Positions 11,249 to 22,060 of a stretch of DNA of 64,000 nucleotides are shown here, piece after piece. Both the position numbers and the translations under genes were made by a program. Position 1 is the first letter of the stretch. Each line of letters begins with the position of its first letter. The notes under the pieces were generated by a model, which saw nothing but the letters and a program-made list of their open reading frames with translations, did no database searches and had not been told where the DNA came from. Location: NCBI RefSeq assembly GCF_963678635.1, contig NC_087065.1, positions 60,538,754 through 60,602,753 on the forward strand. The letters are read 5' to 3'. Source of the DNA: Symsagittifera roscoffensis (Eukaryota > Xenacoelomorpha > Acoela > Convolutidae).

Positions 11249-11793
11249 AAGAGTCGATTAAACATTTCATATAAACCTAGTTTGGGCTATAATGGGAAGT
11301 ATATGTTTCTATTTTCTTACCGCAGCCTTGGATAGCATGACACAAGGATCACTCATTTCGTAGATTCCCTTCAATACTTTGTCTCTTCAAAATGTCTGTT
11401 GCCCTCTCTCGAAGGCTAGATTGGGCGGTGATAAAACATAACTAGTCAACTTCTCAGCTACTAATCGATTATTAATTTATTTTGATTTACGCACGGGCCC
11501 ATTTCTTCTTGTTTTATATTTAAGTTAAATTTCGCAGATTTGGAAAAAATCATGCAAAAAAAACATTAATAATGATCTTTTCTAGGCGACCAAAAATTGT
11601 CAAGTCTTACATGAAAAACTACTACTTTTTTGAATTCCTTCCTTTTTTCAGGTTCATTTTTCATCCCCCCTGATTTTAACTAAATTAACGTTGTCATTAA
11701 TTATGAAATAAAACCTTGCATGGTCAATAGATTATTTATTTTCTACAAATTTGATTTTTATTCTTTACATCACAAAATCACGAAAGTAATCAT
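11249..11793. other. Noncoding stretch between MITEs
   Basis: There is no gene or repeat that I can support. No long open frame is present. Confidence 0.4.
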
Positions 11794-12009
11794 GGCTTTT
11801 TTCCAGTTTCCCCCCTTTCAAAATCCCGAGTTTTATGTTTGTTTTACGTGTTATTACGGCTAAATGCGTGATGTTACGCTGTAAAGTATGAAGAACAAAT
11901 CTGTTCACAATTGTCGATTTGTTCACCACGCCAAATTTCATTTCATTATGACAACGTTAAATAAGCTTTTCAAAAATGAATTCGAAAGGGGGGGGACTGG
12001 AAAAGAGCC
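11794..12009. mobile_element. MITE, GGCTCTTTT family, 8-bp TSD GTAATCAT
   Basis: A 216-bp element with ends 'ggcttttttccagtttcccc' and 'ggggggactggaaaagagcc'. Perfect 8-bp direct repeats GTAATCAT lie at 11,786-11,793 and 12,010-12,017. It is noncoding. Confidence 0.9.
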
Positions 12010-12441
12010 GTAATCATGATAGCATGGAAAACTACAAGCAGGATGGACATTTTGAAATGTGATAGGAATCATATTGAGAACGACTTTTGATATATTTAAC
12101 TGCAGTTGAAGTGAACATATTTTCTACAACAATTTTTCATGACAATTGCCGTATCAAGAGCTTTTAAACTACTTTATTTTCTCGCAAGACTATGCTCGTA
12201 TTTCAAGGCAAAGCCCTTGAATATTCCGACTACCCTTTAACTGGTCTCCAATAACCTTTGTTCATTAAGTTTTTGAAAAACTATAAATTTTGTGCTGCCA
12301 ATATCAAAGGCAAGTGCTTACATTTGAAAAGAATTAACATAACCAAGTGTAGATTTCGTAGACTTTAAAGACCATTTATCCACGAGGAAAAGGACCCGCA
12401 TTGGAGTTCCGCGAATAAAAATCGATTATAATTGAGTTTCC
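12010..12441. other. Noncoding stretch with partial GTTCCGACT-family end
   Basis: Near 12,188-12,245 lies a decayed left end of the GTTCCGACT family ('caagactatgctcgtattt', 'gaatattccgactaccctt'). The rest shows nothing recognisable. Confidence 0.4.
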
Positions 12442-12642
12442 GGCTCTTTTTCCTTTTCCGCCCCACCTGCAATTTTCCATTGAAAAATTTTTTGTTCACA
12501 TTGTCCGATTGTCACAAAAATTGCCATGCTGATGAATTAAGCCATGACAAACATATTTGATCTTCATAATCAACCTTGTAAAATTACTCGTTAGACCATA
12601 AAATCTATGCTTGTGAGGTGGGGGGAAAAAGGAAAAAGAGCC
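12442..12642. mobile_element. MITE, GGCTCTTTT family, 8-bp TSD GAGTTTCC
   Basis: A 201-bp element with ends 'ggctctttttccttttccgc' and 'gggggaaaaaggaaaaagagcc' (the last 20 bases are the inverted repeat). Perfect 8-bp direct repeats GAGTTTCC lie at 12,434-12,441 and 12,643-12,650. It belongs to the subtype with 'ccacctgcaa' beside the inverted repeat. Confidence 0.9.
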
Positions 12643-12667
12643 GAGTTTCCTTGTCAGTGTCGACAAT

Positions 12668-12867
12668 NNNNNNNNNNNNNNNNNNNNNNNNNNNNNNNNN
12701 NNNNNNNNNNNNNNNNNNNNNNNNNNNNNNNNNNNNNNNNNNNNNNNNNNNNNNNNNNNNNNNNNNNNNNNNNNNNNNNNNNNNNNNNNNNNNNNNNNNN
12801 NNNNNNNNNNNNNNNNNNNNNNNNNNNNNNNNNNNNNNNNNNNNNNNNNNNNNNNNNNNNNNNNNNN
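12668..12867. other. Assembly gap (200 N)
   Basis: Exactly 200 consecutive N, a round number typical of a scaffolding spacer of unknown true size. The left edge ends in unrelated MITE-flanking DNA. The right edge starts abruptly inside the BEL/Pao integrase of copy A. Comparison with copy B shows that at least 1.6 kb of the element (38,040-39,626 in copy B) is missing here. Open frames crossing the gap are meaningless. Confidence 0.99.
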
Positions 12868-13239
12868 TCAAGATTTGATTGCGCTGAGCCTCTGCGAGGT
12901 TTTTGTTCTGCGTCAGTCTCCTGTCCACCTTCTTGACTCCATCATCAAGAAAAAGGTAGAGATGCAGAAGAGGGCTCTTCCTCGCAACTGATTCACCGGT
13001 GTTCAATGCCCTCAGCTCGTCACTGAAGCAATTATTTGTTCGTTTCGAATTAGCATCAGAATGGCGTTGCGTCTATTCGTCAACGAAGTTGGATGATCAA
13101 AACTGCCATCTTCTCATCAGTGCTTCTGCTTTAGATCTGCAAAAAAGCAACATAGCAGAGAACACGAATTCACTTCTGTAGACTGCTCAACTTTCCAAGA
13201 TTGATTATTGCGTCTAAAGAAGGCTTTACCAATTGGGAG

Positions 13240-13816
13240 CTATTGACAACTGCAATTTTCTTTTTTCAGCACCAAATTTGCTAGCTTTGCTTGGTATGGA
13301 AGCCAAAGTTCAGAGAGCCAGCTAGGTCCATGCCAAGAGAGTGAAGACATTTTGTGCGTCATTGCATCGAATCCATGAGTTGCACGACCTGCTGGTTTTT
13401 CCTCATTTCGTACAAAGCGCCAGTTGAATGGTTTCAGTGTCTCCTGTACTTCAAGCACTAGGTTACGAAAAAGGTGTTCCAGACGTTTGGGGTCTCGTTG
13501 ATTCAGCAAAGTACAATCGTGGCATCTGTCCATCCATCCAAAAATTTTCTTTGAATTCCCTCCTACCTTTTGAAGTGCTTTCCTCGTATGGTCCAGCAAC
13601 TTGCATCCTAGCACAGTTGCACACAACTCCAATTTGGGGATCGTCAAATGTTTCGAAGGTGCGTCTCTTAACATAGCCCAAGAAGATTTGTTGTTTTTGT
13701 CTTCGTGTTCCTGATGTAGATGCAACTGGCGTATGCTGTTTCTGATTCATCACAAAGCAAACGAAGCTCAAAGCTGTCCTCCACATCATGTCTCGGTACA
13801 TCAAACTTCTCCACAA
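13240..13816 (-). pseudogene. BEL/Pao RNase H region, copy A
   Basis: Two overlapping frames (13,816-13,463 and 13,725-13,240) together give a BEL-type RNase H. Visible motifs are 'LTIPKLELCATVLGCKLL' (the family's 'l.iPrLELcaa.l.arL'), 'WMDRCHDCTLLNQRDPKR' (W.Ds..vL.Wi...P.R) and 'HGPSWL' near the end ('w..GP.WL'). The overlap of two frames implies at least one frameshift. In the intact element this would be continuous with the reverse transcriptase and integrase. It is practically identical to 39,999-40,575. Confidence 0.85.
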
Positions 13817-13857
13817 TGCAAAATTTAGTCCTTCACCTTAGAAACATCTCTATCATA

Positions 13858-14853
13858 TCATCGGGCAGTTTGTGGTCCCAACCAAGAGGGATGCACGATG
13901 AGTTTCAAAGGAAATGTCATCGGAGTCAGCCAGCCCAGTGGATCAAAGATCTTATAGATGTCTGAGAGACGAGACTGTTTTGTCAAGTCCTTCTCTAGGT
14001 TTTGGGCTACTTTGAATACGAAGTCATCGTTTGTCGGAAGCCACTTGATTCCTACTGCTTTCACAGAGTAGTATTTTGCTGAGAACTCGTGTTCGTTTTC
14101 GCGCAGTTCACTAGACAAGGATTTCATGATTTATGCTAAGCTGCTTACAAGTTTTCGCAGAGGAAACTGACTCGTAGCTAGTTGACATCTAATGTCATTG
14201 ATCAGCTTCTTAGCAGAGGGTATGTCATCTACGCCAGTCAATCAGTCATCGAATAGAAGTCTCGACTGATTGTTTCTTCGACACAAGAATGCTTGCCTGC
14301 TTCTATTAGGGATCTACCGAATGATAGCAACAACTAGAAATCCCATACATCACTCGTATCATCCTGTAGGTTTCTATCGGTTGGTTGGGCACATATTTCC
14401 GGAGATCTCGGTGGTAGCCTTTAACTTCCTTGTTAAAAGCCACCTGAAGATACATCTGTGCAAATTTTCTGGTGATTCCAGTGGGGTAGGACCGGAACCT
14501 GAGCAAATGATCAAAGAATTGTCTTGAAGCTTGGGGCCAACCATCAGTGCGACGTTTACCGAAATTGGAGTACTCGTTAGGGCACCAGCGTCAGAGACAA
14601 CTCGTAGCTTTGTAGTTGTACTATCCTTTAGAACGCAGCGGTGGAGTAGATGGTAGCTTCTTTTCTCTGACATGGCGAGCTCATCTCGGAGTACAACTTC
14701 TATGTGACCCATGTCTCGGAACTCTTCGATGAAGTCTCCATACTGAGTGTACAAAGCAACATCGTGCTTAAGTTCGCGTTCCAGACTGAAGAATCGTTTG
14801 AGTGCCTTGGATTTGCACTCGCCGAGGGCTCTAACATTTTTTTTGAAAAGCAA
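13858..14853 (-). pseudogene. BEL/Pao reverse transcriptase, copy A
   Basis: Frames at 14,853-14,374, 14,506-14,306 and 14,127-13,858 carry BEL reverse transcriptase signatures in order: 'KLRVVSDAGA' (family 'kiRvVfDASa', motif A), 'MVGPKLQD' (family 'l.GP.LQ'), 'YRMIRVMYGISSC' (family 'y.l..V.yGt.sapy'), then after the active-site box 'KIFDPLGWLTPMTFPLK' (family 's.fDPLGllsPv...k'). The position of the YVDD catalytic box reads LLFDD followed by an in-frame TGA (plus-strand 14,242-14,244) and then LTGVDD, so the enzyme cannot be made. Copy B has the identical stop. Confidence 0.88.
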
Positions 14854-15000
14854 ACAAACAGAGTAGCGACCATCTGGTTGAGTTGACGTTGTTTTGTCGA
14901 AGTTATCCTCTTCAAATTTTTCTCCATCGATCGAGGGCTTCGGTTCAAAAGCAGGTATTCAACTTTACAAAAAGGACTAATGTCCAGATCAGACTTCTGA

Positions 15001-15633
15001 CTAACAAAGTTTGTTTGCAAAACTGTATCGACATTGTGCTTGCTTACTAACTGTACTAATCCACTCACTCTCCAGCCAAATTTTGACCATCCAAGGTGAG
15101 AGATCCTTCTCGCATCCGTTTAGCACTGGTGAATTTGTTTGCCAGTTCAACACCACATAGAAGATTAGTCCTTCCTTTTTTTCCAAAGCTGGATTCGCCA
15201 GTGCATATCGAGACGGACAGTTATGTTCGCGTACATCCAAATCGTCGCCTGGTAAATCTGATGTGACTTGGGGCATCATGAAGAAGTATGCTCGTACTGT
15301 GTCTTCTCCAGGCAATGACAAAGTTATCGGCGCAAGAGCTCTCGTCGTCTCCAATGGGGGGGGAGCTCCAACTGGTTTAACTGTTTGACTGACTGGCTTA
15401 GGAGGCAACCCATGACGTCCTACGAAGCGTTCACCGACGAAACTCAACTGCGATCCATTGTCTATCAAGGCACGGCAAATATTTTCCTGTCTGTGATAGT
15501 TGAAACCAAGTAGGGCCGTTCTGTCGCGTTCCGTAGCACCGCTTACCAAACACAGGTTCTTTCCACTTGTCGGAGAGTTGTTTGCAGTCTTCCGTTCAGT
15601 CGTGATCGATTGTTCCGTGCGCTGGTTTTCCAT
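15001..15633 (-). pseudogene. BEL/Pao aspartic protease region, copy A
   Basis: A 210-codon open frame starting at MENQRTEQS. It contains ALIDNGSQLSFV, corresponding to the retroelement aspartic protease active site ('aLlDsGSq.sfi'), with Asn after the catalytic Asp where Ser or Thr is usual. 'PITLSLPG' and 'VTSDLPG' fit the BEL protease domain. The frame stays open through a run of 8 G near 15,355; copy B has 9 G and is frameshifted there. Upstream, around 15,660-15,730, lies a decayed zinc knuckle with a stop. Confidence 0.82.
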
Positions 15634-16104
15634 ATAAAGAAGAAGCTGGTGTCAATTTCCACACGGCTTACAATTGTGTGTGCTTGGGCATTTCTTTACC
15701 ATATGCCTTGAGCGCAAGCAATTGAAGTACATCGTTTGGAATCACTACATTTTTTCATGTATGTGATTTAAACTTCTTGAGCTCGCTACATGCAGTGACA
15801 GTGTGAAGCGCACCTTAAAACACACCTTGCTTGTCTACAGTTGTTTCTCCATAAGATTCTCTTTGATCGATTTTACCTTGGACATCACCGTGTGCTTCAT
15901 TTGGAGTCGTTGGTTTCTGAAAACTGCTGGTAGATGACTTCACTGCTTCTAGTGCCCTCTCTCAAGCACCAATGAATTTTTCAAACCCATGCAGTTTCTG
16001 GAGCTCTACACCTGGGTTGTGAAGCTGCCATCGCTTTTTAGCTTTCCGGATACACTTTTTGCTCAATCACATGAACCAGTATTGCGTGTTACAGACTTGT
16101 TCTT

Positions 16105-16880
16105 CTAATGCAACCACGTATTCGCAAAAACACTCTTCAAATTCGGGTGGAGCAACATAACACTGAGATGCGTTTTCACAATGAATATCTTGTCGTCGAA
16201 CCGGTCGTAGTTCACATCAGTTTTTGCTACATTCTTGACCAGATCGTGCGCCTCTCCTCGAAGTGAAGATTTGAAGTAATCCATTTTGTCAGCATCTCGT
16301 AGGTTTGGGTTTTTTAATGTACTGCAGAATCGAAATGATCGATGAAGCTCGTCCACTCTGTATACTTCCCAGTGAAAGAGGGAAGATTGATTTTTGGCAA
16401 CTTGATCTGACTTGATCTTGGTGAGAGCATTGTTTGAAGCTCGTTTGCTTCGTTTGTCGTTCCTCTGGACGACTCTAGCTGATTTTCCAACAATTCATTC
16501 GTCTGCTGATTGAAGTCTCGTACCTCTGCTCTAAACTCACAAGCTGTTTCAAGCTCGGTTTTCAGACATTTGTCTGGTTCAGCATCCTTTATCAATCGAC
16601 ACTTTTCGCTGATCGATGTGAGAGTCTCTCTTATGACCGCAAGAGAGATTGGCAAGCAAGTCTTGGAGAAGCACGTCTTGTGACCCTTTCTGGAGTGAAC
16701 CAACTTCCAGTAGGTTCGTTCTGACTGATCAAATTGTCCATGTTGCACGCTCGCAACAGCTGGTTGATCGCTCTGCTCGTTCGCATTGCTTAGACCTGGT
16801 TGCTCGTTTGCCATTGATCGTACATCGCCTTGCTTGCTCGCGAAGCTTCGTAGATCGTACTGGTCATTCGTATCACTCAT
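16105..16880 (-). pseudogene. BEL/Pao gag, copy A (frameshifted)
   Basis: Starts at the ATG at 16,880 (MSDTNDQYDLRS). The C-terminal half has 'KLPKINLPSFTGKYTEWTSF' then 'HFDSAVH', the hallmark of BEL-type gag ('lPkl.lp.F.Gd..eW..f...f..avh'), then 'NPNLRDADKMDYFKSSLRGE' and 'AHDLVKNV' (family 'n..l....kf.YLks.l.GeA..~i'). A small indel near 16,312 breaks the frame between these blocks; copy B is intact at that place and shows the full protein. Confidence 0.88.
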
Positions 16881-16918
16881 GATTCGTGTTTTGTTAGGTC
16901 TGGGTTGACGTAGACCAC

Positions 16919-17462
16919 TGTTTTCTCGCAAAAGCCTAAATTTTTTCAATAGCGGACCAACTCAGCTTGACGTAGCGGAGATTTCACTTTAAGTGTGATT
17001 CGTCCAATTTTATTAGAGGGAGGAGAACAGCTTATAGCTGCGTCATTGTGTATTCCAATACGATTAAGCTGAACATCTTTTTCTTGAGAAGAAGAAACTT
17101 GCAAATGTCAATATAAGTATAATGGGTTTTAGCTTCTGCCTGCAGCGAGTATTAAAATACAAGGCCTCTAAAATGTTGTAACGCAATAGCTGCAGTTTTT
17201 TTGCTCGTTTAGTTTGAGCAATGAGCCCCGAACTGGTCTTTATATGTCTCACGCAACTGCTGATTCTTAAGGTGGTTCAGCATTACAAGCGGTTAACAAA
17301 GTTTCGATAATTCGATATAAAATCACATTTTAAATAAAGGGAATAACTCCCGCGTAGATTAAATCAAACATCTGAAACAAACTTTGTTTGTTCAAATCAG
17401 TTTTTTGGCGGTTAGTCATTACCAGCTTTATTTTCATTTCATTATGTTGCTTGCAACATGCA
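16919..17462 (-). repeat. BEL/Pao 5' LTR, copy A
   Basis: Equivalent to 43,676-44,219 with near identity. On the plus strand it starts TGTTTTCTCG and ends in ..CATGCA. Internal landmarks shared with the 3' LTR at 38,040-38,533 are 'caatagcggaccaactcagc', 'gcaatgagccccga' and 'cccgcgtagattaaa'. It is about 544 bp. Confidence 0.8.
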
Positions 17463-20190
17463 TTATACAATTATCTGATGATATGAATTGCTGAGTTTTG
17501 TGCAATATGACCATTAATTCATCAAAACATAAATTAAAACAAAAATAAAAAAGAAGTTCATCTTGTCTTGAGGACTACAGTTTTACAATTTTCTACTAGC
17601 TCAAGCAGGAAAGGCATTCAAGGAGTTTTTGATTACACCAGTGATTTAAGTTTTTTTTAAATTCGGTTTTCTGATGTGAAAAAATACTGAAGGTCTGGTT
17701 TATTTGTCATACTTGATTCTGCATGAGGAGTAACACTCCAGTCAAAATTTTTAGATTTTTAAACTCACCTAATGTGGAATCTAATTTATTTGAAATGTTT
17801 CGCATGTCCTGCTCTTAGAATACAAAAACTGAGAAAAAAATATCATGCAATAAAAAACTAAGATATTACTTCTTCAGTTTCGAGCTTTAAGTGTGGCAGG
17901 AGAAACTTGGATTGGGGTGTTATCGTTCACGGAAAATCAATCATGAGGTATGTACGCTAGCTTAGAATGATTGAAACATCATCGAAAACGCGCTGTTGTA
18001 ATTCAACTTGATCTGCAATATCTTTTAAAAACCGAAAGAAAGTTTAAAATTTTTTAGATTTTCGACTATTTTAAGATCGAAGCGAAAATTTTTTGGTGTC
18101 AATAGTACCACACAAATACAAATATTTTGTGGATACTATGCTTTTTTCCAAAGAAAGGTTCAACGTACAACTATGCAACTATGATGGGTCCCTAAAAACA
18201 ACCAGGGCCATTCAGGAAAATGCGCTAAAGGGTTCGAGGTCTTGCAACATTCACATAATTGTGAGACAATTCTTTACAAGAAAATTAACTTTTAACTATT
18301 TTGTCTTTTTTGGCCTTTTCCTCAAACAATTACAGGGTAAATGGGCCCATACTTTTTTTTTAAAATGGACGAGTGCGATGCCAATTTCTGAGAAAAAACC
18401 ACAGGGCGTGAGCATTCTACACAGATGTTAGTCACATTTTTTCTGAGGTCATCTTGTTTCTACTTGACAGAAACATAATCTTGGATTCAATTTTACACAA
18501 ACTCAGGAATTGGAAGTTCAATAGCAATTTTTAGTGACCTGCTTTTTTTGCGAAAAAACACTTGTATGTTCCTCCAGCAATTTCTCCACCTAATTTCTTC
18601 AATTTCCAATTAAATAGCAGCATTCGACCAAATTTGATTTTCCTAATTATTAGGTAAATGCTGAGTGCTAATTTATAAGGTAACAGGTTTATGCTTCGCC
18701 TCATTTACTTGCCAGCATGTAATTTACCTGAAGTTTTCGGCTGGTAATCTGCAAGAACTAAGGACTTTTGGAGACAACACATGATTAAAATAACTGCAGT
18801 AAATTTCCTCCCATCATGCACCAACATCTCTGATGACGCCATAGAGCAGTCACGTGAACGATATTTGAATACTCTTCTGGGTTTATCCTCCTTCCATTGG
18901 GTTTTTGAGTTCTGCGTAAATTAAATTCAAATTTTCGGACAATAATGTAAATTCACGTCGAATGTAAATTTGAACAGGCTTTCCATAAGAATCAGGAGCT
19001 TTATTTTGGCTTTGCTTCACTGAATAACGCCTTCCTGTTTTTTAGAAGGGAAAAATTGCGCTTTCATGATTTCTAAGAAGAGAAAATTGGTAAGTAATTG
19101 AATTTAGAAGAAAGCTCGTCGATTGGCTTTACAATTTGATTCCATTTTCCACCGAAGTTTTTGCTTTGGCATTTTAGTTTCTCAGCTGAACTTCACGACT
19201 GAAAAGAAGCAATAAAACTATAAATAGATATAGAATAGAAACTAAGTGACAAAAAATGTTTAACTGCAAAAAGTAGAAAAAGGTTTAATCTGACTCTATG
19301 ACTATTAGCTACCTGGTCGCTTTGCTGACAATTTTTTTCGTTCGATTAATGAGTCAAGTTGAAAAAGTTTTGATACCTCGATGACAAAAGTGTAGCTGCT
19401 TGAAGCAAATACAAACTAAGCTCGAATTTTAACTAAAATAAGTACAGAAACTAGTCTAAGCAGTTTTGTGTTTTTTGCTTTCTGACTAAAAACTCCATAA
19501 AATTGGCGTTTCCCGCAGAGGCAGCAAAATGTGCCTTCGTTGAAAAAAGAGAGGAAAAAGTTTGAGTGCAAACACATTTAGTTATTTAGTTTGGCAGTAT
19601 AAAAGCCAAGTTGCAAACAATTGGTGAATCTTTCAGGAAGTGGTAAATTATGACGAATAATTCATTATCAGAATGTTGGTCATTTTATTATTGCATATTG
19701 GTAGGTAGAATGACTGTTCTTATTGTCCGATGTTTTGATGGTATTTAAATCACTCTCATTCATATTTTGGAAATATTGAAATTGCTTCAATGCTCAAAAA
19801 AAACTTAATAGATGGTTGGTGAGCAAGTATCTCAGAATGTTCAGCCCACACTGGTTGAAGAAAAATTCATAATTAAAAAAATAAAACTCAAAAAAATTTC
19901 AAAATAAAATTTAAAGTCTCTGCCATTTTGGAGCAGGTGCAATTTTCGAAGCAAATGAAAAACGCAGAAAAGTGTGAAAATTAATAGCTAATTTAATGTT
20001 GAATTTCAAAAGAGAGTCAGATTTTGAGGCTAGCCTCTAATCAAATTTCTGTCCAACTTCTTTTCAAATTGAGTCTGTCTAAAAAACGAAAAATTCAGAC
20101 CAATTTTTCCATTTACATTGCGACTGTTTTTTTAATTATTTTTTGAAATCCGAGTCACGGTTGTTATCACTTTATTATATTACTAAACTC
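17463..20190. other. Duplicated noncoding stretch (copy A)
   Basis: AT-rich DNA nearly identical to 44,220-46,948. The longest open frame is 18,093-18,431 (plus, 112 codons), identical in translation in both copies. It has no recognised motif and biased AT-rich codons, so I do not call it a gene. No RNA gene or transposon ends were seen. Confidence 0.5.
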
Positions 20191-20570
20191 CAGGGGCGGA
20201 TATAAGGGGGGGACGCTTACCTTTTCAGCAATTTAACGCCCTGCCGACCAGAAGGGTCCCCCTTTGTACTATTTTGATATTACTTTTTTTGGCGACGGAC
20301 CCTATTACTTTTCTAAAGGCACTTTCGGTGCCAATATATACAAATTTTGAGGAGGAGCGCGCGCCCAAAAAAAGGCAATTTTTTTAAGCAAAATTTTCCA
20401 AAAAGAGCATGAATAGTGCAGAAATTTTAATCAAAACAGGGTCTGTTTACTGCTTTGGGAGAGCTCAGAAAATCAATCTGGTCGACCTAAAAAAAAGGTC
20501 GACAAATTTTCGAAATTTTTTCGAAATTGCACCCCCCTCCCCCCTCGAGAAAATCCTAGATCCGCCCCTG
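20191..20570. mobile_element. hAT-like nonautonomous element, CAGGGGCGG family
   Basis: A 380-bp element with ends 'caggggcggatataagg' and 'cctagatccgcccctg', an inverted repeat typical of hAT elements. It lies head-to-tail with a second, more diverged copy at 20,571-20,926. The octamers at the outer flanks (ctaaactc / acccttag) do not match. It has no transposase frame. Internal 'gggtccccctttgtactatt' and 'aaaaaaggtcgac' blocks are shared with 34,790 and 62,220. Confidence 0.75.
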
Positions 20571-20926
20571 CAGAGGGTTCCTGTCTCTTCTTCTTTATTG
20601 CGGGTTGCTAATTTCTTCAAAAGGTCCCCCTTTGTTACTATTTTACGACGAGGTCATTTCTGCTGGACCAACCCAACAGTTTGACTGAAGATGACTCACG
20701 CCTTTGACGCGAATATATATTTTAGGAAATGTTACGTTTTCTAAAAAAAACGCCATTTTTGATCCGTTTTGGTCAAAAGTTACGAGCGGTGCAGAATTTT
20801 TTTGTTAAATATGGTCATTTTTAGGGGGTTTCGACAAAGCTCAAAAACTTTCGAATGGCTGACCTAAAAAAATTCGACAAATTTAAAAAACGCCCTTCAG
20901 TCAAAAATTTCCTGCACACGCCCCTG
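20571..20926. mobile_element. hAT-like element, second head-to-tail copy
   Basis: Begins 'cagaggg' directly after the previous copy and ends 'cacgcccctg'. Shared internal blocks include 'aaaggtccccctttgttact' and 'ctaaaaaaattcgacaaatt'. It is older than its neighbour judging by divergence. Confidence 0.6.
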
Positions 20927-21625
20927 ACCCTTAGTGTGAATTTATTGCTTTTTTTGCTTAATGATTTACCATCTGTCAAAATCAAGCGGGTGATGATACT
21001 GCTGCATGGTAACTTTATCAGCACCTCTAAACAAGCGCGTGCATGCCAATCAAAAAACCAGAATATTCACGACGACGTCTACATAATGTTAAAACCATCC
21101 ATAAATGCTTGCCAGGGGAGTTTTTACTTATAACAATGTAAAAAACATCCATAAATGTTTGCTCTGATGTTTTTGAGGTGCTGAAAATTGGGAAAAAAAT
21201 AAACACCTTGCGCCATTTTTTTGTTTAACAATTTTAAATTGGTTATAGTTTCTGTTTTTTTTTTAAATGGAGATCAGCGTCTAATTCCTCTCTAAATTTA
21301 TATAAATTGGACTGGAAAACAAAAAAATTACAAATTTATTTACGAAAAGTTTTTAAAAACGGACTTTAATGCATAATTCTTTTCCAATCTTCGAGAGTAG
21401 TGGGAACAAAATAATCTGAGTTGACCAATGACCTAGAGACTTGACTTTTATCAATTCAAAATGAAGGTTCAAAAAAGTGAGGTATATTACATGATCACTT
21501 TCTCGCCAACCAAACTACCTGTTTTTTTTATACCACGTTGAAATTTCGATACCTTGTCTCCATATTTGGACGGACTGCAGTAAAAGTGTACATTAAAAAA
21601 AACTTAAATACACTAGCAAACTTTT
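20927..21625. other. Duplicated noncoding stretch (copy A)
   Basis: AT-rich, no gene. It contains a short two-unit repeat 'catccataaatg(c/t)ttgc' at about 21,098-21,163. In copy B the equivalent of its right end has been expanded (48,346-48,440). Confidence 0.45.
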
Positions 21626-22060
21626 TCCAAGATATCAGCGGCGCGAAATTGATCTACCAAAAAACTTGTTGTATAATTGTGCAACCGCAGAGACGTGATG
21701 ACTGAAAATTTTGCATTCATACGCTTTTCTGATATAATAATTGCATCGTGATTGAAAGGCAGGTAAATCAAAGGCAGGTGATTGAAAGGCAGGTAAATCA
21801 AACGCTCTTCATATCTGAATGTTTATATTGCTTTTTTTTCCGGTGAAATTTTCAGTAACGAGGTCTGGATAATCAAGAACTTTTTTTTTGCCTGAGATGA
21901 TTCATAAATACAAAAAATAAATTGATGGGCTATACTTTCAGTTTTCAAAAAGCTTTAGCTCATGACATTTATATCTAAATAGAAGATACAATTCTGTCTG
22001 CAGAAAAAAAAACGCCCCCGAGCACAATGATTCCATCACTTTCTTCGAAAGTCGGAACAA
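21626..22060. repeat. Dispersed repeat, 'gatatcagcggcgc' family
   Basis: Starts 'ccaagatatcagcggcgc' and ends 'cttcgaaagtcggaacaa'. A diverged copy lies at 27,353-27,744, and both are repeated in copy B. It shares its right end with the GTTCCGACT family, suggesting a related element with a different body. It includes a small tandem repeat of 'gattgaaaggcaggtaaatc' at 21,751-21,802. The open frame 21,613-21,801 (minus) comes from this repeat. Confidence 0.6.

Larger units (their letters stand above)
12868..17462 (-). mobile_element. BEL/Pao LTR retrotransposon, copy A (3' part lost in gap)
   Basis: Read on the minus strand: 5' LTR (17,462-16,919), gag from the ATG at 16,880, then zinc knuckle, aspartic protease, reverse transcriptase, RNase H and the start of integrase, cut by the gap at 12,868. 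Domain order and sequence are those of BEL/Pao elements. The coding region is broken by frameshifts and stops, most of them shared with the complete copy at 38,040-44,219. Lesions private to this copy include a frameshift in gag near 16,312 ('ttttttaatg' where copy B has 'ttttcatg'). Confidence 0.92.

Noticed and set aside
12605-13006. Open frames across the N gap on both strands.
   Set aside because: They are artefacts of unknown bases translated as X; only the short BEL integrase part at the right edge is real.
18093-18431. A 112-codon open frame conserved exactly in both duplication copies, suggesting a gene.
   Set aside because: The surrounding noncoding DNA is equally conserved because the copies are recent, and the protein has no recognisable feature.
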